Shown here: positions 9,389 through 20,300 of the stretch, piece after piece
Layout of the letters: each line of letters starts with the position of its first letter
Position numbering within the stretch: the first letter of the stretch is position 1
Assembly (NCBI GenBank): GCA_024114885.1
Contig: CP099425.1
Location: 434,001-498,000 of the forward strand
Reading direction: 5' to 3'
Origin: Septoria linicola
Taxonomy: Eukaryota; Ascomycota; Dothideomycetes; Mycosphaerellales; Mycosphaerellaceae
DNA: 64,000 nt
Translations under genes and position numbers: made by a program
Notes under the pieces: generated by a model
Told to the model about the DNA's origin: nothing
What the model saw: only the letters and a program-made list of their open reading frames with translations
Databases searched by the model: none

Positions 9389-11234
9389 CTACCTCGACGT
9401 ATCGTCCAACCACTTCCTCCAAAAATCGTCAACCTTCTTCTGCAGCATCGGAATAGGCTTATTGATTACCCCATGCCCTTCCCCAGGCACAATCAAATAA
9501 TCAAAATTCTCCTTCCCAGCCCTGTTCAGCGCACTCACGACCTGCATCGTACTACTCGGATCGACATTCTCATCCAGTTCGCCCGCAAGCAACAACAACG
9601 TACCATTCAGTCGATCCGCATGCACAATATTAGACCCAGCCGTATAACTCTCATCAATCGGCCATCCAAGCCACTGCTCGTTTCCACCACAGCCTGTTCA
9701 TACGAGCATCGTGATTCCCTGAGTCAGCGATTGCACCAGAGTAGAAGTCGCTGTGCCACAGCAACGCGGCCATGGCGGCTGCGCCGCCTGCAGAAGAGCC
9801 GTAGATTCCCACGCCACCAGCGAGATCCATCCACGGTCTTGTGGAAGCTGCGGCGCGGATCCACGCGATGCGATCTGGAAAGCCCCAATCGGAAAGGTTT
9901 TTGTAGCTGTAGTTCTGGAACTCTTTGCCGCGCCAGCTTGTGCCGAAGCCGTCGGCTAGTACTACGATCACTCCATGTGTGTCTGCGAGTTTCTGGTAGT
10001 GGGCTAGAGATTTTTGAGAGGAGGGGCTGAGGTCCTTGGGGACGGCGAACTCTTGTGGTGCTGGATAGGTGTACTCTACCACGCGATATCGCTTGTTGGG
10101 GTCGAAGGCCTTAGGACGGATGATGATGCCGTAGATGAGTGTTTTTCCATCTCGACCTGGCGTGTGGAATCTTTCCGGCAACGTAATGTTGTCAAAGATA
10201 TGGGAGTCGACATCGTCGAGAGGACGTATCCTGTTACCTCATGTGTCTCGTAGCCACCCTTGCGGAGGCTCATCGATACGAGACCAGCGATCTTCGACCG
10301 TATCGTTCACTGTCCACACACTATTGTGGCTGCCGTCAGCAGCTGCTGTGAGAACCAGAAACCCAGTGCCATCGAAGTTAATTCGGGCGAGATGGACATG
10401 GTATGGGTCTTGATCCGGCACGAGGCCGTAGGCTTCGAAGTACATAGTCTCTTCGTGCTCGTCCACGTGGATTACATCCCAGACGCTGTAGTTTCCTGTA
10501 GTCACTTGGTGCATGCTCCTAGTCCCGTTGATGGCTGTGTCGACTAGGTAGACGTGATTGAAGCCATCTCTCTCGCTCAACCACCACATGCGAGCTGTCT
10601 GGTTCAGGTAGCCCCATGCAATCTTGTTGATGTCCACGGAAGTCCTGCGCGTCTCCTCCACCAAGATGCGCGCCTTGCCATCGGCATTTATCTCGATCAT
10701 CTGCAGAAGCTTGAATCCACGCTCGTAATATATGAATCGATAAGTGTGGTCACGGAATTGCCACGCGGCGTCCTCGATCTGGAAAGGATTATCGATGAAG
10801 TCTTGTCCAATCTCGATTTCTTTCCTGTCAACCAGATCAAAGAGTCTTGGCCGGATTATGGGAAGAACGTCACCGGCTTTGTCGTATTGAACCACATGTA
10901 ATTTTGGCTGCAGCTGATCTGTTGGACTCGACTCTACGAGATTTATCGTGCGGTTCTGGCCTGGTGTGGCGATCTGGTAGACGATCGCATACCGGCTGTC
11001 TTGGGACTTGTAGATGTTGATATCGTCGAAACTTGTGTTTGCTGTTGCGTATGTGGTCAGAGCCGTCTCTCCTCCAGCGGAGTCAACCCTGTACACGTTG
11101 TGGTCCTTAACAACGACCTTCGGAAAGTCTGATTGTGTAGCATTCTGGAAGTGTACTTCCCATAAGCGCGTGCCATGTACATCTGAGCCTAGGAGAAGGA
11201 CCGCCAAGACCGTCAACTGCCAAAAGTATAGCAT
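9389..11234 (-). pseudogene. Secreted S9 prolyl oligopeptidase (DPP IV family), broken by a stop and a frameshift
   Basis: Three pieces together make a DPP IV-type S9 peptidase. Piece one (11234-10242) has a signal peptide (MLYFWQLTVLAVLLLG) and beta-propeller repeats up to SRIDEPPQGWLRDT, where an in-frame TGA sits at 10241-10239. The same frame continues with GNRIRPLDD and the catalytic fold, with the nucleophile motif GSSAGG. At the AAA run 9684-9682 one extra A shifts the frame; skipping it restores WWNEQWLGWPIDESY and the last piece, which keeps the acid (GELDENVDP) and the histidine (GEGHG). All three catalytic residues survive, so decay is recent or an assembly error is present. The N-terminal propeller also looks about 100-150 residues short against usual family length. 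Intact relatives cleave Xaa-Pro peptides outside the cell. Confidence 0.85.
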
Positions 11235-12499
11235 GGTCTCGAGTGTGTTGTGAGGCCAACTTCGAGCGGATTAATAACTCGCTTGCTTACACTACGCATC
11301 TGAGACCTACCGGCATGCGGGTATTGATCGGAGTGTCGACAAATTGATGATCTCTTGTGGTCCCGGTTTGTGTACCTGGTACCTACTAAATTGGACAGCC
11401 GCCTTTCAATGCCCTGGTAGCAGATAAGTAATCGTGCTGTTCTTGATACATCCGGTGTATAGACGGCACTACTGTGACGAAATCGATCATCGACAATGCT
11501 ATGATTACCAGGAAAAGGAAGGGTCTATAGGAGACATATGAGGCGGCCATAGCCTCGCCTCTGTTCCGTTCCCTTCGAACCCGCTACAGAACGTTGCTAT
11601 GTGCCCTTGATTAAAGCTCTCGTCATGATGAGCGTGGTCCGCCTGCGATTCATGGCCATCAGGGAGCAGATGTAGGCCCATAGGATTGAATGATCGGCTC
11701 CCGGGAACCTGGGCAGAAAAGGCCGTAGTCATAGCGAGATTCCAAGGTATATCTAAGCGATGAACGAATAGTATCGTCATACTCCAGGCCCATCTGGAAA
11801 TCACTACATATCAGCTTCCATTTCCATAGCCTCGCGGTTGCCTTGTTGGCAATCTGGTACTGGCTGTACTGCCGGCCACTGGCATGGTTGAGGTCCAAGC
11901 TGGCACAATGGCTCCAATCACATTCGGCCTCCGCCGTAGACATCACGCGCGAATGATCTGTCCACATAGAGGCTCCGCGGTGCTCCTTGTGTTACGCCTG
12001 TTCAGGAACGGCCGTACCGGTTATCTCTTCGGACCCCGTGATGCTTCACTATGCCAAGCAAGAGTCAGCACCATTCGCATAGTATGCACAAGAGCCAGAC
12101 ACGATGGTTTCAGCTCTCTCTGTCCAGTGCAGAGGTCCAAATATAATCATGGTCATGTGTACTGAAAGAGACGAGGAGAGTCGACTGCAGCTGAAAAGAC
12201 GGAGATATTCGGCCCACGCTCGGACGGCTGCAGTGTGGATCGAAACTCTGTCGACCTCGGCAGAGCGAGAGCTCTGGAGCAGCATTGGCATGCTGTCCAT
12301 CCGGCTAAGCAGCTGCGTGCATATGATTTTCACCTGCTGTAGAAATACTTGCATTCTGAGCTGAAGAAGTGAGTTGAAGTGAGATTGCTGATAACGCTTC
12401 TTTCGATATCCTCATATATCATACACCTCTCTGTCTGTCAAGCAAACTGCCTAGCAACAGCACAAGAAACGACGGCGGAACGGCTGGCTATAGCCCAGC
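11235..12499. promoter_or_regulatory. Divergent intergenic region, 1.27 kb
   Basis: Upstream of both the broken S9 peptidase and the carnitine carrier. ORFs up to about 100 codons on both strands (for example 11659-11967 minus) have no recognisable motif and overlap one another. T/A-rich sequence at 12408-12424 may serve the carrier promoter. Confidence 0.45.
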
Positions 12500-13640
12500 A
12501 TGACTTCTTCCACAGCAGACAACCTCAAGGAGTCCGCAAAGGACAAGGCCGCAGATCTGAAGCAGAGAATCCCCTCCGTTGACGAGATTAAGAATACAGC
12601 ACAACAGACTCTCCAAGATGCGAAGCAGGCAGTTCCCACATCGAAGGAGGAGCTCAAGGAGATAGCAGAAGAGACAGGGAAACGCGCTTACCAGAGCTTA
12701 AGAGATCTGGTGGCAGGAGGCGTGGGAGGAATCTGCGCGGTCGTGGTGGGGCACCCCTTCGATCTGGTCAAGGTGCGGCTACAGACCGCTGACAAGGGAG
12801 TCTACAACGGAGCTATGGACGTGGTGCGGAAGACGATTGCACGAGAAGGACCGGTGCGAGGACTGTATGCTGGTGTCTCCGCACCCCTCGTCGGAGTGAC
12901 GCCCATGTGTAAGTCGTTCATCAACGTCAAACGCGTTATGCAATGGTCTACCACATGTACTCATACATCTCCCAGTTGCGGTAAACTTCTGGGCATACGG
13001 CGTAGGCAAACAACTCGTCGACCGCTTCTCCACAGTCGAGAATGGACAATACAGCGTAGGCCAAGTCTGCGCAGCAGGTTTCTTCTCCGCCATTCCCATG
13101 ACAGCAATCACGGCACCTTTCGAACGCGTAAAGATCATCCTACAAATTCAAGGCCAGAAAGAGCTGAAACCTGGCGAGAAGCCTCGTTACTCGGGAGGTG
13201 GAGATGTCGTGAGACAGCTATACAAAGAAGGCGGTATCCGCTCGGTATACCGTGGTAGCGTTATGACACTTGCGCGTGATGGACCTGGAAGCGCGGCATA
13301 CTTTGCGACATACGAGATTTTGAAGAGAAGGTTGACGCCAAAGGACCCCGAGACCGGGAAGCCAGGGCAAATGAGCTTGACTGCTATCATGGCTGCTGGC
13401 GGTGCTGCGGGTGTAGCCATGTGGACGGCTGTGTTCCCAGTCGACACGATCAAGTCAAAGCTGCAGTCATCGGACAAGGCACAGGGCATCTCTGCTTGCA
13501 TAAAAGAGCTATATGGACGTGGAGGAGTAAAGGCCTTCTTCCCGGGTCTCGGACCCGCAATGGCAAGAGCTGTACCTGCGAACGCGGCGACGTTCTTGGG
13601 TGTAGAATTGGCTCACGCGGCTATGAACAAGGCATTCTAG
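12500..13640 (+). CDS. Mitochondrial carnitine/acylcarnitine carrier
   Basis: Exons 12500-12908 and 12976-13640, 357 aa. The 67-nt intron (GTAAGT donor) restores VTPMFAVNFWAYGVGK. Three carrier repeats of about 100 residues are present with PxD/ExxK signatures: HPFDLVKVRLQ, APFERVKIILQ and FPVDTIKSKLQ. The second-repeat signature and repeat spacing match carnitine-acylcarnitine carriers (Crc1, AcuH). It would exchange acylcarnitine for carnitine across the inner membrane and feed acyl or acetyl units to the matrix. An unusual charged N-terminal extension of about 70 residues, predicted to be helical (KESAKDKAADLKQRI), precedes the first repeat. Substrate is assigned by resemblance; a related metabolite carrier is possible. 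Confidence 0.83.
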
Positions 13641-13991
13641 ACGTGGCAGGCGCAACCCACGTCGGAAAGCACGCTCCTTCCTCAGCGACCGCTACAATGC
13701 TGGGTCGGCGACTGCGCTCTCACTTCAGCGAACCAGCCCCGCGTCGGTCATGCCACGCGTCTGCAGCAGCCCTGCAGAGTTGAGACACAGCCAGGTCGCA
13801 CCGCGTCTGCAACAGTAATCTAGAACCACTCTGTTGCAGACACCAGCACTCATCCCGACACGTGGAGCAAAGTCAGCAGACACTCGCAGCTTCGCAAATT
13901 GAAGCTGCTGTATAGAACCAGGAAACACGGTATGAAGTGCATAGAGCCAACCAGGAAATGCAAAGAGGGCATGGAACTTTTGCTGCTTGTT
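13641..13991. other. Convergent 3' region, 351 bp
   Basis: Between the stop codons of the carrier and the rhodopsin-like protein. Several CAG/CTG-rich words but no clear repeat array or gene. Confidence 0.5.
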
Positions 13992-15479
13992 TCAACTTGC
14001 TGTTCTTGCATTTGTCTCTATCTGTCTAAAACCGTCGTCTGCCTGGTGAGCTGCAGTATTCCGTCTATCGTGACTTTGTCCTCGCACGCTGCTCTGATCT
14101 ACCCAATAGTCCATCTTGACCAGTATTGACTCTGTCCGAGACTGCCGTTCTCGTATTGATGGAACGTGTCTGCTCAATCTCTCGTTGGCATAACGTTCGT
14201 ACTGGTCCGCACTCGTCACCTTGGGTGAAGGCGGCAAAGCTTTCGTTTCGTTGAACGCAAAGTCGCTGCCGCACGGCGAGCTCTGACTGATTCTGAGCTC
14301 TCGCTCCTGCTCATTCAGGATCACTGGTGGTGGGTATTGTATTCCATGCACGCCAGACTCGAGCTGCTTCAATTCGCTGAAGCCTTCGCTGTTCGTCTTC
14401 GTCGTCTTGCCGGCGTAGTCTGTGCTATGGAAGGAGCCATGTGCGTAGTGTGAGACACTACTGCACGTTCTCTTCAATGTGTCGAGGAGATACCGCCGGA
14501 AGAAGGCGCGGAGTGACGGAGCACAGGCACACATGATTGCCAATTGGGTTTCCACGATTGACCACGCGAAGAGAGTGTGTCCAGTCCATGTCGTGTCTGC
14601 TGTATGCTGAATCTTCCACAGATACACTGTTCGTGCGATGCCGGCTCCAGTTGCTACCAGACCTAAGCAGAATGTAGCGTTCAGCACGATGGACTGCTTT
14701 CGCGAGATGTTCAAGTTGTAGTGATTGAGCATTAAGCAAGGCAGGAGCACTGCTATGATGTCGCTAACCACACTGAGCACTCCTGCCACAACTGCAATAT
14801 TGGTTCCAGAGGCGCAGGAATACTCCCCGGTGTACGTTGGATCGTAAGCGAGCCATAAAGCGTTCAGAGGCCGACAGGTAAGCATGTAGGCCAGGATGAC
14901 GCCAACACCGTAGCAGCTGGTGAACGCAAAGGCAGCGCGCAGTGCCCAGAGCCATCGCGGATCGACAGTCTCCTTGATCATGCGTCTATGAAAGAGCAGG
15001 ACGGAAAGCTTAGTGCATACAGTCGCCGCCACGAAGAGCACTTGAGCGACCCAGCCGACCTAGGCAAGAGTCAGTAAAGAGCCAGCAGAATATTGAAATT
15101 CTCCATAAACACACCTTCGCTGCTCCAACTGCCCACTCCGGTCTCACATCCCAAGCATGTCTGTCAAGGCCGAAGTGCACGACATCAACCCAAGTGGCTA
15201 CAGTCATGCCAATGGAGAACAACTAGTACTTGTCAGCGATCTTCTTGATCTCGTGGCTGATTGTCCGCTTACATATCCGAGAAAGATGAGGAGGTCGTCC
15301 CACCCATATGTGCCCGCCAGCTTCCTGAACCTGAGATAGAATCTCCCAGACAGCATGACTGTCACTGCCGCCAACCCAACCAATAAGAAGGCGGGCATCC
15401 AAGTCCGGCGTTCTGGGTCAACATAGTCCGGCGTTGGCCAACTGGCGTACACACTAGGGTCTATTGAAGTGAGCGCCAT
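13992..15479 (-). CDS. Seven-helix PTH11/rhodopsin-like integral membrane protein
   Basis: Complement of 13992-15059, 15115-15222 and 15273-15479, 460 aa. Introns are 50 and 55 nt with GCTGAC or ACTGAC branch points and TAG acceptors. The order of segments (WDDLLIFLGY after helix one, then LLFHRRMIKE, FAWSIVETQLAIMCACAPSL) is that of the fungal rhodopsin-domain family related to PTH11 receptors. Seven hydrophobic helices lie within the first 300 residues or so, followed by a polar cytoplasmic tail of about 160 residues. No CFEM cysteines are seen at the N-terminus, so it belongs to the non-CFEM class. Ligand unknown; PTH11 itself senses surfaces during infection in Magnaporthe, but most members are uncharacterised. 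Confidence 0.82.
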
Positions 15480-17334
15480 TGTGTCGAGCGTTGACCAGTA
15501 TTATAGTTGTAAGTCTGTTATAGCCAAGCCAGAGGAAAGAGCGTCAGCCAGCAGAAAGAATATGAGGAAGATATATGGTCCGCAGCCCAGCCATATTATA
15601 TCGAGTGGCCAGACATGATGCTAACGATGACGCTGTGAAGTAAGATGTCAACAATGCAGACGGAAGTCAAGCAGCAGCAAGATAAATCATATATTCAACC
15701 CACGCCAGCGGTGAGGGCTTCGCCGTCAGTCAACATCGAGAAAAGTATTATAGCGTCCTGCATCATGTAAAGTCTATCCACGCAGGCTTTTGGGACTTTC
15801 GCTGCCAGATCCGCCACGACGTGCAGATAGCCGTACCGTGCGAGCGGTAATCCGACAAGGCCTCGCCCATGTCGTTCGAACGTCGGTTGCAGCGCCGACG
15901 ACTCTTGACGTGTGCCCATCGTGGCGGGTGAAGGCTTGGGTGAGGTATTGCAGGAGGGGACATCGGAAGACAAGAGCTAAAGCGTGAGGACCTGCAGCAG
16001 ATCTCGAGATGTTGATCTCGTGAGTGGTCGTGAGCAGCTTGTATGGCGGGTTTCGCTATGCGCGAGTGCGCCGATGTGGGCGGCTGTCAGGCAGAGCATG
16101 CGTGATCCACAATCTTGCAGGCTTCTTCTGCTTTCGACAGCTCAGATTGCAACTAATGAGTGCGACTTCGATGTTCTTCTTCATATTGCCGAGCTGTCTT
16201 GTAAGTCGACGTGCATCTGCTTGGCAACGGTGTTGTTCTTCCTTCGATCGAAGAACGTTTTAGCACGCGAGCCCAGATCTCGCCACGACTTCCAATTCGT
16301 ACGATGTGCTCGTCAACGACAGTTGACAAGGATACGGTATGTGTATCGTACAGCGCCCGCGGGGAACCGATGCTATGGCACTGGGTGACCTGCGTCTACC
16401 AGATCGGGTGAGGTTCTAGTATTGCGTGGACATACGATGAAACTTGTGCCGCGAGTATCTTCAACGGCAGGCGCCCTATGGCTCAGAAGGTGCTGTTCTT
16501 ATCATACGAGCCGCCTGTACAAAAGTGCTTGGGCGCTCTGGATGTGTGTCAAGTGGGCGTCACCAGAACGACCAATCCAGATGTAGCCACCATTTCGCCC
16601 CGCGTGTAAAAAGCTGATCTTTCCACGATCAGTCAAATGGATTGGACTAACAGTCGCCGGCCTATCTTTTCTGGAGAGCACTCGACGAGAAGAGGTTACA
16701 GGGCCCACGCGCTCGACCCTCGCTTAGATGCATTGGTGTACGGATCTTCAATCGTAGTCTTGTTATCGGGATTCCTCCGCCACGCCAATTCTCGTCGACG
16801 CGCATGGCCAGACGATAAGTCGGCGAAGCTGTCTCCGGTCCGTTCACGAGTTGCGCAATCCATCAAAAGACTTGCGGCGGACTCTTCACGCCATACTACC
16901 ATCCCAGCAAGCGTAAAAGCGGCCCCATCGGAAGGTGGAGAAGCGCTTGATCTCTTGCTAGGATTAGCAACAGGAAGCCTACACCGACATGGCCTCATGC
17001 AGCAACGGCAGCTGCGATGATATCGTACACAAATGTTAGCAAAACTGCGACCCATTGTCCTCCATGGCTGATGGTTACACAAGCTTCAATCACGCAACCA
17101 GCCAATACTCTACGGTTTTCGGATGCAGCGTTGAAGCGGCTTTGGACGAATATTCTGTAATTTCAGGATACCGTTCACTTATCTTACATGCTAATCATGA
17201 AGGCATCATCCACCGGTGCCACTTCCAGCGAGCAGCACATGCTTCGTGTGTCGTAGATTCGTGATCCGGAGCGTTGGCTGTGCGGCGAGAAGCCCGAAGT
17301 ACATAATCGTAGATGTGTCGCAGTGGCTCGTGCT
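15480..17334. other. Gene-poor stretch, 1.86 kb
   Basis: Upstream of the rhodopsin-like gene and downstream of the Reb1-like gene. ORFs of up to 134 codons (15984-16388 plus) look random. A/T-rich imperfect inverted sequence (GATATATGG ... CCATATTATATC) at about 15570-15601 lies 90-120 bp upstream of the rhodopsin-like start. No transposon or RNA gene seen. Confidence 0.45.
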
Positions 17335-20300
17335 TCAGTGCACGTGTGTGCGACGTCGTCCTGCCTTCATCTTATCCTTCTTGCCATAGCCGACAGTCTT
17401 CCGTCTGCCACTGCCACCGCTGGACTTCAATCTGTCAATGAAGTTCGCGGGGCCAACGCTAGGAGTGCCTTTCAGGCTTTCGACATCGCTCATGGCCACG
17501 TCGTGGTCCTCCTGAAACTGGGAATCTGGCACAGTCTGCGTAACATCGGAGGCCTCCTCCTCCCCGTCATCATCGCGGCCTTCATCTTCAGACTGGTCTT
17601 GGTTCTCGGCTTCGCTTTCGGGCGATTCACTCTTCTTGCCAAGAACGGCAGCAGGGACGCGTGCCTTGCTTGTGCTTGGAATCATGGCAGCAGGTCCCTC
17701 GTCATCGCCCTCAGAATCGGTCACGTAGTCCTTGGACTGCTCGTTGATCTTTCGAGACCCTTGGGCGAATCTCTCCTTCCGAGCCTGTTTGAGTGCCTGC
17801 AACTCTTCCTTTGACTTGCCAATGAGTTCCGCTTGGTATGTTCTTGTCATGGTATCCAGTCGTCCAGCGTAGGTCTTTTCGATCCACTTTGCAAGCACAA
17901 GCGCTTTGGCTGGGAAAGTGTCTACCCTGTCTAGCTTCCTCTTGATTTTCGCGTTGTTTGCGGGCCAGGTCTCGATTGCGGTCTCAAGTGCCACCCGGCG
18001 CAGAGCACTGGAATATGAGTACATGCTAAAGCGGCTGTGAAGGTTTTTTGCGGACACGATAGACCACACAACATTCTTCTCGTCGCGAAAGTGTTGATGA
18101 GGGTTCTCGAACGATGTGTGAATCTCCACGAAGACATCGTAGTAGTCGCCAATCTCGAATTGCGCTACCTTCCGCCTGGCCATGGCGACCTTCTGACCAT
18201 CCTCGCCCACTTTTGCTCTCTGCGTGGTACTCCACGAAACATCGTGATTCTTGGTCTTGGCCTGGATCGCTCTGATATTCATGTACTTCTCTCGACATCG
18301 CTTGGTGTTACGCTTACCGTCTAGCTTGTCAGACACGACGCGCCAATTGATCAGGGCTTCCACACGCTCGCGATCTCGGAGTAGTGCAGGGTCGTCACAT
18401 TTCTCTTTCTTGATCACTTTGATGCACTCCTCGACGGCTGCCATGAGCTGCTCTTCTTCTTCCACAGTCCAAGGGCCTAAATTTATGTGGTCTGACTCAA
18501 AATGACTTCGCCATCGATCCTTGCAGTCTGCAGCGGTCCTGCCAACAGAGTCGCTGATCACAGTCCACTTGCCCGGATGGCTCGCGTATGCAGTTCGAAG
18601 GGCCTCGTCTTGCTCTGGTGTCCACGGTCCGCGCTCCTGTCCATGCCAGCGACGTTGACAAAACTTGCGAACAGATTCAACTGAGCGATCGGAGAAGGCG
18701 GCAAACATGTCGGTCTTCAAGGTGCCGCACATCTTCCAGTTTTGCACTTGCGCCATGAGGTCCGACTCTCGCAGACCTTCCTTCTGCAAGACGTTATCAA
18801 AGATCTTGTCTGCAAGCTCCTTTTCTTCTTGCGTGAATGGACCACTCATCGTTACACTTCGCTTAGGCTTCTTTTCGGTCGCTGCCGCACTCGACCTTCG
18901 CCTCTTCGACTTTGGAGCTTCAGACATTTCTTCGTCGTCTACGCGTCGTTTCTTGGCCGATGCAGACTTCTTCGCCTCTCTCATCTCTGCTCGAGCGGAG
19001 GTGGTCACGGAGTTGGAGTCTTCAGGTGCGACTTCTTCGAAGTCCGGGTCGTCATTAGCCGAAGATTTTCGCTTTCGTTTGCGAGAAGTCTTGGCAGCCT
19101 TCTCTTGTTCAACTTGCTCGAGCGGAACAGGAGGCTCTTCACTTTGGCTGGCTAGCCAATCGCCTACTTGTACGCCCGCAGGCTGACTTGTGATGCTGGA
19201 CGGATCAGCGTCAGCCTCATCAGACTTTGGTGGAGTAGGTATGAGTGCAATTGGAACTGCTCGTCCAATGCTCGCAGATCCAGAAGCCCTGGGGACCTTT
19301 CGCTGCTTCTTCGACAATGGGTCTGAAGGCGTGCGATTGGGTACTCTGCCTGCTGCTATTGGATTTTCCCGTTCAGGGACGGGTACCGCCTTCTCTTTCC
19401 CCTTCTCCCGCAGAGCAGCCGGCTGTGGCTTGCTCTCAGGACTGGCTACAACCTTGCGCGTTATTACTGGAACAATTGTTGAGACTTCGTCCTGGCCGGC
19501 GTTTGGCACACCTTGGTTTTCTACGTCATGCCTGTCTTCAGGAGGCAGTTCTGCGTGGTGCTGATCGACCTTCACACTAGGAGCGTCAACGAGCTCGTGC
19601 TCTTCGTTTGTTTCATCTGCCTCTTCGACCACGTCCTCGTCGATGTTTGAAGCAGGGGACTGCTTTGCGACGAATTCTTCGGCAGAGATAGATCCGGCAT
19701 CGGACCCGTGAGCTGCAGGCGACGCAGATTGCCTGGCATTGACCATCGCAATCTTGCGCGCTTCCAGTTCACTGATCACGATAGACTCGTGGAGGGCTGT
19801 TCGTGTACTCGTCATGCTATCTTTGTTTGCCTTGGCCTCGTTCCTCTCCGCTTTGGTGTGCTTGCGGACCTTGAAAGTTTCGCCTGGTGCAGCATACGTG
19901 ATGACCGGCTCGCCATCGTCTCCAGGCACATATTTGGCGAGCCCTTTGTAGATTTTCCTGTCTAGATTCCATTTGACGATGTGCTCCCGCAGTACGTTGC
20001 GGGCCAATTTACGAGTCTCTTCCCGGATCTCCCAAGCACTTTGGGGTTCCTCGATACGCTCCTCCAACTCCAAGTCGTCTGCGTATAGTGTTCGTTGCTG
20101 ACGATGCTCACGAATCTCGTCTGCTGTGGGCAAGAGCCAGTTCATGTTGTCCGTATCTTGTTCGGTGTCGCTGCCCGCACGGCTGTCTTCGTTCTCTTCC
20201 TCTTCCATTTCCACATCGTCGACCTCTTGCACCTCTTCTCCTATATCTGACACATCATGCTCTGCGTTCACGGCCGATACCGCAAGCTCCAAATCATGCT

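Noticed and set aside
10236..10285. 42-nt intron (GTATCG to GAG) that would remove the TGA in the S9 gene
   Set aside because: It is too short, lacks a branch point and would delete the conserved SRIDEPP region; the frameshift further on would remain.
11505..12165. Overlapping ORFs of about 100 codons in the carrier/S9 gap
   Set aside because: Different frames overlap on both strands and none shows a signal peptide or known motif.
15984..16388. 134-codon ORF in the gap before the Reb1-like gene
   Set aside because: Random composition with many Cys/Arg/Ser, no good start context, no splice support.
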